Program-made: the position numbers and the translations under genes | The notes under the pieces: model-generated | What the model was told of the DNA's origin: nothing | Databases searched by the model: none | Seen by the model: the letters and a program-made list of their open reading frames with translations, nothing else | Origin: Streptomyces griseoloalbus | Lineage (GTDB): Bacteria > Actinomycetota > Actinomycetes > Streptomycetales > Streptomycetaceae | Length of the DNA: 64,000 bases | Direction: 5' to 3' | Assembly: GCA_014650015.1 (NCBI GenBank) | Contig: BMUD01000014.1 | Location: forward strand, 1-64,000 | In this document: piece by piece, positions 40,997 to 49,115 of the stretch | Numbering within the stretch: position 1 is the first letter of the stretch | How the letters are laid out: each line of letters starts with the position of its first letter

Positions 40997-43509
40997 GGAG
41001 CTTCGCCCCGAACGGCCTCGCCCGCGCGGCCGTACGCTTCAAACCCGCCTCGTTCGTCGGCACGTTCGTCGCGCTGATGATGTCGGCGCTGATCGTCGCG
41101 GCCTGCGGCGTCCTGCTGGAGACGGGCGCCCGCGCCTCGGTGCCCGCGGAGCGGTACGCGAACGCGCCGGTCGTCGCGGCGGCCGACCAGTCCGCGCGAC
41201 TCGTCAGCGACACCATCGACGGCCCCGAGGAAACGGCGTACCCGCTGCCGGACACCGCCCGCGTGGATGCGGGACTCGCGGCGAAGGCCGCCCGGGCGCC
41301 GGGCGCCGAGGCCGCCGTGCCGGACTTCACCTTCCCGGTGCGGCAGGGCGACGGAGCGCTCACCGGCCACGGCTGGGGCTCGCACGCCTTCACCGGTACC
41401 GCGCTGTCCGCGGGCGCCGCGCCGGGCGCGGGCGACGTCGTGCTCGACGCCGCCGCCGCCCGTACCGCGAAGGCCGCCGTCGGCGACACCGTCGCGCTCG
41501 AAACGGCCGCAGGCCGCGCCGGCTTCCGGGTGTCCGGACTGGCCGAGGCCGGGGCGGGTGACACCGCGGCGGCGGGCACGGCGGCCGGCGGCGGGGCCAC
41601 GGCCTGGTTCGCCGACGCGGAGGCACCCGCGCTGGCCGGCCACCCCGGCAAGGCCGACGCCATCGCCGTGCTGGCCGCGGACGGCGCCGACACGGGCGCC
41701 CTCGCCGCCGCCGTGGAGAAGTCCCTCGCCGGCTCCGGCGTTCAGGTGCTCACCGGCGACGACCGCGGCGAAGTCGAGGACCACGGCCTCGCCTACGCCA
41801 AGGAGACGCTCCTCGCGCTCGGCGGGTCCTTCGGCGGGATCGCCACCCTGGTCGCCGTCTTCACCGCGGCCGGCACGGTCGCCCTCTCCGTCGGCCAGCG
41901 CACCCGCGAGTTCGCGCTGCTGCGCGCCGTCGGCGCCACCCCGCGGCAGATCCGCCGCGCGGTCGCCGCCGAGGCGCTGCTGGTCGCGCCGCTCGCCGGG
42001 CTGGTCGGGTGCCTGCCGGGGATCGCGCTGGCGACCTGGTGGTTCGGGCAGCTGAAGGACCGCGGGGCCGTCCCCGAGGCGGTCGATCTGCACATCTCGT
42101 GGATCCCGCTGCTCGCCGCCGTCGGGACCGGGCTGCTCACGGCGCTCGGCGCCGGCTGGCTGGCCGGGCGCAGGCCCGCGAGGATCAAGCCGGGGCAGGC
42201 ACTCGCCGAAGCCTCGGTGGAGCGGCTGCGGCCGGGCATCATCCGTACCGTCCTCGGGCTGGCCGCCGTCGGCGGCGGTTCGGTTCTCGCCGGTGTCGCC
42301 GCCTCCGCCGCCGGTGCCGACGCGGCCAACGCCTCCCTCGGCGTCGTCATGCTCTTCATGCTCGCCGTCGCGCTGCTCGGCCCGCTGGTGGCCCGGCTGT
42401 GCGCGTCCCTCTTCGGCCTGCTGCTGCGCGGCGGCGGCGCCGCGGCGTCACTGGCCGCCGCCAACTCCCGTACGAACTCGCGCCGGTTGGCCTCCGCGAT
42501 CACCCCGATCGTGCTGGCCATGGCCTTCGCCTCGACGCTCGTCTTCATGCACACGAGCGAGAGCCACGTCGCCGCGGAGCAGCTCCGCGACGGCATCACG
42601 GCGGACCACGTCGTCACGGACCCGGCGGGCCTGCCCGCCGGCACCGCCGGCCGGGCCGCCCGCGCTCCCGGCGTCGAGGCGGCCGTGAGCCTGCTCGACA
42701 CGCAGGTGCTGGTGCCCGTCGACTCCGGCGGCGAGACGTCGCTGCAGGGGTCGGCGACCCAGGGCATCTCGGGCTCCGGCGCCCAACTCGCCGAGGTGCA
42801 GGACCTGGACGTACGCAGCGGCAGCCTGGACCGCGTGGGTGCGGGCCGTATCGCCATCGACACCACCCTGGCCACCGCGGCGAAGGTCGAGGTCGGCGAC
42901 GAGTTGCCGCTCTACCTCCCCGACGGCACGAAGGCCCGCCCGGAAGTCGTCGCGGTCTACGGCCGAGGCCTGGGCCTGGCGGCGGTGACCATGGACCGCG
43001 CGTCCCTGGCCGGCCACGTCACGTCGGGCTTCGACAGCACGCTGCTGGTACGCGGCGGCGACGCCGAGCCGCTCGCCGCACTCGGCGAGGTCACCGACGC
43101 CTCGGGCTACGCCGTCGAGCAGAACGTGGACCGCGAACTCGGCGCCTGGGCCAACTACATGATGGCCGCCGTCCTGGGCGGCTTCGCCGCCGTCGCCGCC
43201 GTCAACACCCTGGTGATGACGGTCCTGGACCGCCGCCGCGAACTGGTCACCCTCCGCCTCGTCGGCTCCACCCGCCGCCAGGTGCTGCGCATGCTCCGCT
43301 GGGAGAGCCTGCTGGTGTCGGCAGCGGGCGTGGCCCTGGGCACGGCCATCGCCATGATCACCCTGACCCCGATGATGCGTGGCCTGACGGGCGAGTTCCC
43401 CCACGTACCCCCGCTGCTGTACGCCACGTTCGCCGCGACCGCGGTATCCCTCGGCCTCCTCGCCGTCACCCTCCCGGCCCGCGCGGCACTGCGCGACCGG
43501 GAGTCCTGA
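40993..43509 (+). CDS. FtsX-family ABC transporter permease
   Basis: This 838-residue permease has an N-terminal membrane helix (FVALMMSALIVAACGVLL), a large extracytoplasmic domain to about residue 270 and a three-helix FtsX block (about 275-420). A central membrane region, a second extracytoplasmic domain and a second FtsX block (about 715-835, ending PARAALRDRES) follow. The family typically exports or removes antimicrobial peptides, lipids or lipoproteins rather than transporting freely through a channel. Coupling to the ATPase is by ATGA overlap. The neighbouring kinase lacks a big sensor domain, so the transporter could itself help sensing, as in Bce-type modules (inference). Confidence 0.92.
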   Translation: MRSFAPNGLARAAVRFKPASFVGTFVALMMSALIVAACGVLLETGARASVPAERYANAPVVAAADQSARLVSDTIDGPEETAYPLPDTARVDAGLAAKAARAPGAEAAVPDFTFPVRQGDGALTGHGWGSHAFTGTALSAGAAPGAGDVVLDAAAARTAKAAVGDTVALETAAGRAGFRVSGLAEAGAGDTAAAGTAAGGGATAWFADAEAPALAGHPGKADAIAVLAADGADTGALAAAVEKSLAGSGVQVLTGDDRGEVEDHGLAYAKETLLALGGSFGGIATLVAVFTAAGTVALSVGQRTREFALLRAVGATPRQIRRAVAAEALLVAPLAGLVGCLPGIALATWWFGQLKDRGAVPEAVDLHISWIPLLAAVGTGLLTALGAGWLAGRRPARIKPGQALAEASVERLRPGIIRTVLGLAAVGGGSVLAGVAASAAGADAANASLGVVMLFMLAVALLGPLVARLCASLFGLLLRGGGAAASLAAANSRTNSRRLASAITPIVLAMAFASTLVFMHTSESHVAAEQLRDGITADHVVTDPAGLPAGTAGRAARAPGVEAAVSLLDTQVLVPVDSGGETSLQGSATQGISGSGAQLAEVQDLDVRSGSLDRVGAGRIAIDTTLATAAKVEVGDELPLYLPDGTKARPEVVAVYGRGLGLAAVTMDRASLAGHVTSGFDSTLLVRGGDAEPLAALGEVTDASGYAVEQNVDRELGAWANYMMAAVLGGFAAVAAVNTLVMTVLDRRRELVTLRLVGSTRRQVLRMLRWESLLVSAAGVALGTAIAMITLTPMMRGLTGEFPHVPPLLYATFAATAVSLGLLAVTLPARAALRDRES

Positions 43510-43673
43510 GAAGCCGAGCCGAGCCGAGCCGCGTCGGGCGGGTCGCGTCGGGCGGGTCGCGGTCCCGTCGGGGGCGTCTCGCTCCACGGCCCCGGACGGC
43601 GCGGGCGGCCCTCCCACCCGGCCGTGCGGCTCCTTCCCCCGGCGGAGGGCGGGGCCCGCCTCTCCGCCGCCCC

Positions 43674-43713
43674 CTACCGCGGTAGCACCTCCCCATCGGC
43701 TCCCGGGTACGAC
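43674..43713 (+). promoter_or_regulatory. Promoter P3 of the local two-component regulon (MFS operon)
   Basis: CTACCGCGGTAG (43674-43685) is centred 28.5 bp before TACGAC (43708-43713), within a block nearly identical to P2 from the palindrome to about 30 bp past the hexamer. It lies 77 bp upstream of the MFS ATG. Confidence 0.7.
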
Positions 43714-43789
43714 GCCCGGCGCGCAGCCACCCCCGCACCCTTCACCCCGTCGCGGAAGCGGACGGATGAGACGCACTGAGGAGTTCTTG

Positions 43790-45253
43790 ATGCGGCAGAG
43801 CCGTACCGGAAGCACAGACACCGCACTGCACACGAGATGGAACGGGCGGCTCATCGGCCTGGTGGCCGTCCTCGCCCTGGTGAACTTCGTGGTCGACTCG
43901 GCCATCACCGCGCCGCTGGTCGTCCTGCCCGAGATGCTCGACCATTTCGGCACCGACCAGGCGGGGTGGCTCAACGCCACCGCGATGCTGGCGGGAGTGC
44001 TGTGGGCACCCCTGCTCGGGAGGAGTGCCGACATCCACGGCAAGCGCAGGGTGCTCGTGCTGACCCTGCTCCTCAGCTGCGCGGGCGCCCTCTTGTGCGC
44101 CGTGGCCCCCAGCGTCTGGGTGTTCGTGCCGGGGCGCGTGCTGCAGGGAGCGGCTCTGGCCGCCGTATTCCTCTCCGTGGCCATCGTTCGAGGTGTCTGC
44201 GCACCCCGCATCGCGATGATCATCGTGGGTATCGTGACCTCCGGCTCCGCGGTGCTCAACATCGCGTCCCGTTTCCTCATCGAGGAACTGGCCAAGGAGT
44301 TCGGCTTCCAGATCCTGTTCGTCGCATCGGCCCTCGTCGCCGTCGTGATGGCGGTGTGCGTGCACAAGGTCGTGCCCGAATCCCTGACCAGGACACCGGG
44401 CAGGATCGACGTCGGCGGTGCCCTCCTCCTCGGCGGAGGGCTCGCCGGGGTGCTCGGCCATGTCAGTCTGGGCCCGGACCTCGGCTGGCTCGCCGCCGGC
44501 CCGCTGGCTCTCCTCGCCGGCGGCGTCGCGGCATTGGCCAGGTGGTTCCTGGTGTCGAGCCGAAAGCCCGACCCCCTGATCGACATCAGGGACATCAGCA
44601 GGCCGTTGGTGCTCACGCTCCTCGTCGTCTTCCTCTCGGCCGGTTCGTACCAGAGCATGCTCCAGCTCGTCTCTCTCATCGGTGACGTCTCGGCGGATCA
44701 GCAACTCGGCTACGGACTGGCCGACCAGGGATCGGTGGCACTGCTGCTCGCGGCGCCGGGAGTCGGCGTCACGCTCGGAGGTCCGGTGGCCGGATGGCTC
44801 GCCGCACGCGTCGGACCGGCCTCGACGCTGGCCGGGGCGATCATGCTCGGAACGGTGGTGACCATCGGCATGTTCCTCGGGGCTTCCCGGCTTCCCGTCG
44901 CGCTCTGCTGCGGACTCCTGCTGGGCATCACGGTGGGAGCGCTCGGGACATCCGGCTTCAACATGGCGGCCGGCCTGGCGACCCCCGAACGACAGGGCAT
45001 CGTGACCAGCCTGGTCATGGTCATGGTCTCGATCGGGGCGGTGGTCATGGACTTCGTGGGCGCGGCCGTGCTCAAGTCGACCGCCGCGGTCGTCGACGGC
45101 GAAACGACGAACTCGGCCACCGGCGTCTTCAGCTATATCGGGATCGCTTCCGCGGCGTTCGCGATCGCCGCCGTGCTGGCCGTCATCCTCGTGCGCAGCA
45201 CACGCCCCCACCGCGACTCGCCGTCGCCCGACCTCCAGCGGGACGCGGTGTGA
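43790..45253 (+). CDS. MFS drug-efflux transporter (14-TM, DHA2-like)
   Basis: This 487-residue major facilitator protein has about 14 hydrophobic segments, the TM2-3 loop GRSADIHGKRRVLVL and motif C-like glycines in GVGVTLGGPVAGWLAARVG. That resembles the QacA/DHA2 drug:proton antiporter family. GAGGAG at 43778-43783 places the start at the ATG at 43790 rather than the one at 43766. Codon use is less GC-extreme than in neighbours, hinting at acquisition. It is followed 100 bp later by a FAD monooxygenase gene on the same strand. Efflux plus drug modification would make a resistance pair. Confidence 0.87.
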   Translation: MRQSRTGSTDTALHTRWNGRLIGLVAVLALVNFVVDSAITAPLVVLPEMLDHFGTDQAGWLNATAMLAGVLWAPLLGRSADIHGKRRVLVLTLLLSCAGALLCAVAPSVWVFVPGRVLQGAALAAVFLSVAIVRGVCAPRIAMIIVGIVTSGSAVLNIASRFLIEELAKEFGFQILFVASALVAVVMAVCVHKVVPESLTRTPGRIDVGGALLLGGGLAGVLGHVSLGPDLGWLAAGPLALLAGGVAALARWFLVSSRKPDPLIDIRDISRPLVLTLLVVFLSAGSYQSMLQLVSLIGDVSADQQLGYGLADQGSVALLLAAPGVGVTLGGPVAGWLAARVGPASTLAGAIMLGTVVTIGMFLGASRLPVALCCGLLLGITVGALGTSGFNMAAGLATPERQGIVTSLVMVMVSIGAVVMDFVGAAVLKSTAAVVDGETTNSATGVFSYIGIASAAFAIAAVLAVILVRSTRPHRDSPSPDLQRDAV

Positions 45254-45353
45254 CGGACCTCCGCAGAGGGCGACAGAAGCCGACCGCGCCCTCGCGCACG
45301 AGGCGATCCCGGTCGGTCGGCGCATTCCTCGCTACGAACATGGGAGTTGACGC

Positions 45354-46586
45354 ATGAACATGAGAAACGCATCGAAAGGTACGGTCCTGATTTCCGGCGC
45401 GAGCATCGCGGGTCCCGCCACGGCGTTCTGGCTGCACCGGTACGGATTCGCGGTGACGGTGGTGGAGAAGGCCCCCGGGCTGCGGGGCGGTGGGTACCCG
45501 ATCGACGTCCGGGGCACCGCGGTGGAGGTGGCTCGCCGGATGGGCATCCTGCCGCGGCTCCGGGAAGCGCATATCGAGTCACGCCGGCTGACCTTCCTCG
45601 ACGCCGACGGCAGCCAGGCGGCGGTGGTCCATCCACAGGCGGTGGCCGGCGGGGTCGAGGGACGTGACCTCGAGGTGACGCGCGGGGATCTGGCGGACAT
45701 CCTGTACGGGGCCGTCCGCGACGAGGTGGAGTTCGTGTTCGACGACTCCATCGATGAGCTCACGGAACACGAGCACGGCGTCGACGTCACCTTCCGCAGC
45801 GGCGCCCGGCGCGGCTTCGACCTGGTCCTGGGCGCGGACGGGCTGCACTCGCGTACCCGGGAGCTCGTATTCGGCCCCGAGCAGCCGTTCCACCGCTATC
45901 TCGGGTACTGCTTCGCCATATTCACCATGCCCAACACCTTCGGGCTCTCCCATGAAGTACTCATCTGGAACACTCCCGGAAGGGCCGCGGCGCTCTACGC
46001 GGTCGGAGACAGCGACGAGCTGCACGCGTTCCTCAACTTCGCTCACCCCGCACCGCCACGCGAGATCCTCCGCGACCCCGAGGCCCAACGTGACCTCGTC
46101 GCCCGCACCTTCGCCGGCGACGGATGGGACATCCCGCACATGGTCGCCGCCCTGCGCCACGCGGACGACGCCTTCTTCGACACCGTGAGCCAGGTCCGCA
46201 TGCCGTGCTGGTCCAGCGGCCGGGTCGCGCTCGTCGGCGATGCCGCCTACGCCCCGTCGTTCCTGACCGGGCAAGGGTCCAGCCTCGCCCTCGCCGGCGC
46301 CTACATGCTCGCCGGCTCGCTGGCCGCCCACCGCGACCACACCGCGGCCTTCGCCGCCTACGAACGCGAGACCCGCGGATTCGTCGAACTGAACCAGGCA
46401 CAGGTCGGTGAAGGCGACGCGGCGCTCTTCCCCACCACCGCCGAAGCCCTCGAGAAACGCAACAACCAACTCCGCGGCCTCACCACCTTGCCACCGGCAA
46501 CCGGGCGCCCGGCCCACACAGCCCTCACCCTGCCCGAACACATCGAACCCATCGAACACATCGGGGACCGCCCCGGGAACGGGTGA
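45354..46586 (+). CDS. FAD-dependent monooxygenase (aromatic hydroxylase family, TetX/Rox-like)
   Basis: This 410-residue flavoprotein monooxygenase has the dinucleotide fold VLISGASIAGPATAFWLHRY, the DG motif LVLGADGLHSRTR and the GD motif RVALVGDAAYAPSFLTGQGS. That is the group A hydroxylase set. Relatives include polyketide hydroxylases and antibiotic-inactivating enzymes. It probably shares the P3 promoter with the MFS gene and may modify the same compound. An ATG at 45360 is an alternative start. The first is preceded by GGGAG. Confidence 0.87.
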   Translation: MNMRNASKGTVLISGASIAGPATAFWLHRYGFAVTVVEKAPGLRGGGYPIDVRGTAVEVARRMGILPRLREAHIESRRLTFLDADGSQAAVVHPQAVAGGVEGRDLEVTRGDLADILYGAVRDEVEFVFDDSIDELTEHEHGVDVTFRSGARRGFDLVLGADGLHSRTRELVFGPEQPFHRYLGYCFAIFTMPNTFGLSHEVLIWNTPGRAAALYAVGDSDELHAFLNFAHPAPPREILRDPEAQRDLVARTFAGDGWDIPHMVAALRHADDAFFDTVSQVRMPCWSSGRVALVGDAAYAPSFLTGQGSSLALAGAYMLAGSLAAHRDHTAAFAAYERETRGFVELNQAQVGEGDAALFPTTAEALEKRNNQLRGLTTLPPATGRPAHTALTLPEHIEPIEHIGDRPGNG

Positions 46587-46686
46587 GACCCTTCGGCGGG
46601 CCGCGGTGTTCCTCGCCCGGGACATCGCCCCGGAACGACAGGGGTGCGCCGCTCAGTGGCGGGGGCCGCGGTCTTGGCACCAGGCG

Positions 46687-46715
46687 CGTGCGGGACAGGC
46701 TGTGAGACCCGCACG
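46687..46715. terminator. Bidirectional terminator between monooxygenase and pdxH
   Basis: CGTGCGGG (46687-46694) pairs with CCCGCACG (46708-46715) across a 13-nt loop between two convergent genes. Confidence 0.6.
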
Positions 46716-46726
46716 GTCACGCCCGT

Positions 46727-47413
46727 TCACGGGCTCAGCCGCTCCACCCGCCAGCCCCCGCCCGCCTCCGCCACGTACCGGAGACGGTCGTGCAGCCGGT
46801 TCTCCCTGCCCTGCCAGAACTCCACCGCCGTCGGAACCACCCGGAACCCGCCCCAGTGGGGTGGCACCGGCACCCGCTCGTGCTCCGGATAGCGGGCCGC
46901 CAGCTCGGCGTACGCGGCGTCGAGCTCCGCGCGGCCGCTGATCACCGACGACTGGCCGCTGGCCCACGCGCCCAGCTGGGAGCCGTGCGGACGGGTGCGG
47001 AAGTAGGCCGCCGTCTCGTCCCGGCCGGTGCGCCGCGCGGTGCCGGTGACGATGACCTGCCGGGCCATCGGATGCCACGGGAACAGCAGCGAGACATGCG
47101 GGTTCCCGGCCAGGTCACGGGCCTTTCGGGAGTCGTAGTTCGTGTAGAAGACGAACCCGTCGTCGTCGAAGTGCTTCAGCAGCACCGTGCGGGAACCGGG
47201 CCGTCCCTCCGCGTCCGCCGTCGAGACGATCATGGCGTTCGGCTCGAACAGACCGCCGTCCGTCGCGGCCTGTTTGAACCAGCGCGCGAACTGCTCGACG
47301 GGAGTGGCGGCCAGGTCGGTCTCGGAGAGCCCCTCGGCCCGGTACTGCTTGCGCATCGAGGCGAGATCGAAGGGGACGGCGTCGCGGTCGGTCACGCCGT
47401 CATCCTGCCGCAT
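46727..47413 (-). CDS. pdxH: Pyridoxamine 5'-phosphate oxidase
   Basis: This 228-residue FMN enzyme oxidises pyridoxine/pyridoxamine 5'-phosphate to PLP. Signature parts are [32 protein letters not shown] (FMN site), [25 protein letters not shown] and the C-terminal [12 protein letters not shown]. Start at the ATG (47413) or the in-frame GTG six codons in (VTDRDAVPF), which is common in the family. It is divergent from citrate synthase, with 287 bp between starts. Confidence 0.95.
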   Translation of the reverse strand: MRQDDGVTDRDAVPFDLASMRKQYRAEGLSETDLAATPVEQFARWFKQAATDGGLFEPNAMIVSTADAEGRPGSRTVLLKHFDDDGFVFYTNYDSRKARDLAGNPHVSLLFPWHPMARQVIVTGTARRTGRDETAAYFRTRPHGSQLGAWASGQSSVISGRAELDAAYAELAARYPEHERVPVPPHWGGFRVVPTAVEFWQGRENRLHDRLRYVAEAGGGWRVERLSP

Positions 47414-47464
47414 GCGCGGGGGCTCCGGGAGAAACGGTGTCCCGCGTCACGGCGGAAGCCCTGT

Positions 47465-47477
47465 GGCACTGAGTGCC
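47465..47477. promoter_or_regulatory. Palindrome in the pdxH/citrate synthase spacer
   Basis: GGCACT-g-AGTGCC is a perfect 6-bp-arm palindrome. A further TGGCACTC occurs at about 47496. It may be an operator for either divergent gene; the regulator is unknown. Confidence 0.35.
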
Positions 47478-47700
47478 GCACCCCCTCCCCAAGGATGGCA
47501 CTCGGGGATATCGTGCTTGCCACTGATCCGGTTGGGTGACCGCCAGCCGGGCATCACAGGGGTGACGTCCCGGACCGCGAGTCCTCGCACACCAGACCGC
47601 GGATCCACCGGACGCGCGCCCGTACCGCACCGATCTGAGCGACACATGGTCGTCCCACTCCACAACACCATCTGTCACCCACCTCACGAGGAGCCGCCTG

Positions 47701-48801
47701 ATGTCCGACTTCGTACCCGGGCTCGAAGGAGTCGTCGCGTTCGAGACGGAGATCGCCGAACCCGACAAGGAGGGCGGCGCCCTGCGGTACCGGGGCGTCG
47801 ACATCGAGGACCTGGTCGGTCACGTCTCCTTCGGCAACGTCTGGGGGCTGCTCGTCGACGGGGCGTTCAACCCCGGACTGCCGCCCGCCGAGCCGTTCCC
47901 GATCCCCGTGCACTCCGGTGACATCCGCGTCGACGTGCAGTCCGCGCTGGCCATGCTGGCGCCCGTCTGGGGCCTGAAACCGCTCCTGGACATCGATGCC
48001 GGGCGGGCCCGCGACGATCTCGCCCGCGCCGCCGTCATGGCGCTGTCCTACGTCGCCCAGTCCGCGCGCGGCCAGGGCCGGCCCATGGTGCCGCAGCGCG
48101 AGATCGACAAGGCCGACTCCATCGTCGAACGCTTCATGGTCCGCTGGCGCGGCGAACCCGACCCGCGGCACGTCGCGGCCGTCGACGCCTACTGGACGTC
48201 GGCCGCCGAGCACGGCATGAACGCCTCCACGTTCACCGCCCGGGTCATCGCGTCGACGGGCGCGGACGTCGCGGCGGCCCTCTCGGGTGCCGTCGGCGCG
48301 ATGTCCGGACCGCTGCACGGCGGTGCCCCGTCCCGTGTGCTGCACATGATCGAGGAGATCGAGCGCACCGGGGACGCCGAGGCGTACGTCAAGCGGGCCC
48401 TCGACCAGGGTGAGCGCCTCATGGGCTTCGGCCACCGCGTCTACCGCGCGGAGGACCCCCGCGCCCGCGTCCTGCGCCGTACCGCCCGTGAGCTGGGCGC
48501 GCCGCGCTTCGAGGTCGCCGAGGCCCTGGAGAAGGCCGCCCTGGCCGAACTGCACGCCCGCCGCCCCGACCGGGTCCTCGCCACCAACGTCGAGTTCTGG
48601 GCCGCCATCGTGCTGGACTTCGCCGAGGTCCCGGCCCCCATGTTCACCTCGATGTTCACCTGCGCGCGTACGGCGGGCTGGTCGGCGCACATCCTGGAGC
48701 AGAAGCGCACCGGCCGCCTGGTCCGGCCCTCGGCGCGCTATGTCGGCCCCGGCAGCCGCGACCCGCGTGAGGTCGAGGGATACGCGGACATCGCCCACTG
48801 A
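47701..48801 (+). CDS. Citrate synthase, short (type 2) form
   Basis: This 366-residue enzyme condenses acetyl-CoA with oxaloacetate, or propionyl-CoA in methylcitrate synthases. It has an N-terminal GALRYRGVDIEDLV, the His motif GPLHGGAPSRVL, the catalytic GFGHRVYRAEDPRA and the late segment TARTAGWSAHILEQ with the conserved Arg/His region. The protein is about 60 residues shorter than the main hexameric actinobacterial enzyme and matches the citrate synthase 2 branch. CGAGGAGCC precedes the ATG. It converges on the tiny unit at 48826-49071. Confidence 0.92.
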   Translation: MSDFVPGLEGVVAFETEIAEPDKEGGALRYRGVDIEDLVGHVSFGNVWGLLVDGAFNPGLPPAEPFPIPVHSGDIRVDVQSALAMLAPVWGLKPLLDIDAGRARDDLARAAVMALSYVAQSARGQGRPMVPQREIDKADSIVERFMVRWRGEPDPRHVAAVDAYWTSAAEHGMNASTFTARVIASTGADVAAALSGAVGAMSGPLHGGAPSRVLHMIEEIERTGDAEAYVKRALDQGERLMGFGHRVYRAEDPRARVLRRTARELGAPRFEVAEALEKAALAELHARRPDRVLATNVEFWAAIVLDFAEVPAPMFTSMFTCARTAGWSAHILEQKRTGRLVRPSARYVGPGSRDPREVEGYADIAH

Positions 48802-48825
48802 GCGGAGGCTCCCCGAAAACGCAGG

Positions 48826-48891
48826 CGACCCGCGAGTCTGGTTCCTCCCTGGGGAGGAGCCGGCCGGACGTTACCGGCGACTCGCGGGTCG
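48826..48891. terminator. Long-stem terminator downstream of citrate synthase
   Basis: CGACCCGCGAGTC (48826-48838) and GACTCGCGGGTCG (48879-48891) form a perfect 13-bp stem. The loop contains a second hairpin, CCTCC-ctgg-GGAGG. It would stop transcription in both directions: after citrate synthase and after the tiny minus-strand unit. Confidence 0.75.
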
Positions 48892-48971
48892 GGTGACTGC
48901 GTTGGGTTAGGCCGGCTGCGTGTATCTCGCACACGCTGGCCCGGCGCCGAACCGAGTACGACGGCGGGCCA

Positions 48972-49010
48972 CTAGCCCGCAGCCACCTCTTCCGTCCGGT
49001 GTGCATACAT
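48972..49010 (-). CDS. 12-residue peptide or leader in a miniature transcription unit
   Basis: An ATG at 49010 opens a 12-codon frame (MYAHRTEEVAAG, then TAG). It sits 10 bp after AAAGGAGGT (49021-49029), one of the strongest Shine-Dalgarno matches in the window. A promoter TTGATC-N17-TAGAGT lies just upstream and a terminator about 80 bp downstream. The unit is independent of the NCS2 gene, whose 3' end lies at 49116. It may be a real micropeptide, a leader or part of a small RNA. An overlapping ATG at 49006 in another frame opens a 116-codon frame of low-complexity composition, which I think is spurious. Confidence 0.5.
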   Translation of the reverse strand: MYAHRTEEVAAG

Positions 49011-49042
49011 CTGCCGAACCACCTCCTTTCCGAAGTACCGCC

Positions 49043-49071
49043 ACTCTAAGAAGCGTTTCTCCTCGGATCAA
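49043..49071 (-). promoter_or_regulatory. Consensus-like HrdB promoter of the miniature unit
   Basis: On the minus strand TTGATC (49066-49071) and TAGAGT (49043-49048) are separated by 17 bp. The expected transcription start is near 49036, giving an untranslated leader of about 26 nt before the ATG at 49010. Confidence 0.65.
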
Positions 49072-49115
49072 CCACTTTTTTCTCCGTACGGGCCGCCGGA
49101 GGAGGTCCGCCGAGG

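Noticed and set aside
47490-47525. CIRCE/HrcA-like element near citrate synthase
   Set aside because: Only the left half (GGCACTC) fits; the right half does not form the inverted GAGTGCC.
48656-49006. 116-codon minus-strand frame starting at 49006
   Set aside because: It reads through the terminator stem and into citrate synthase. The better-placed ATG at 49010 is in another frame and the composition is poor.
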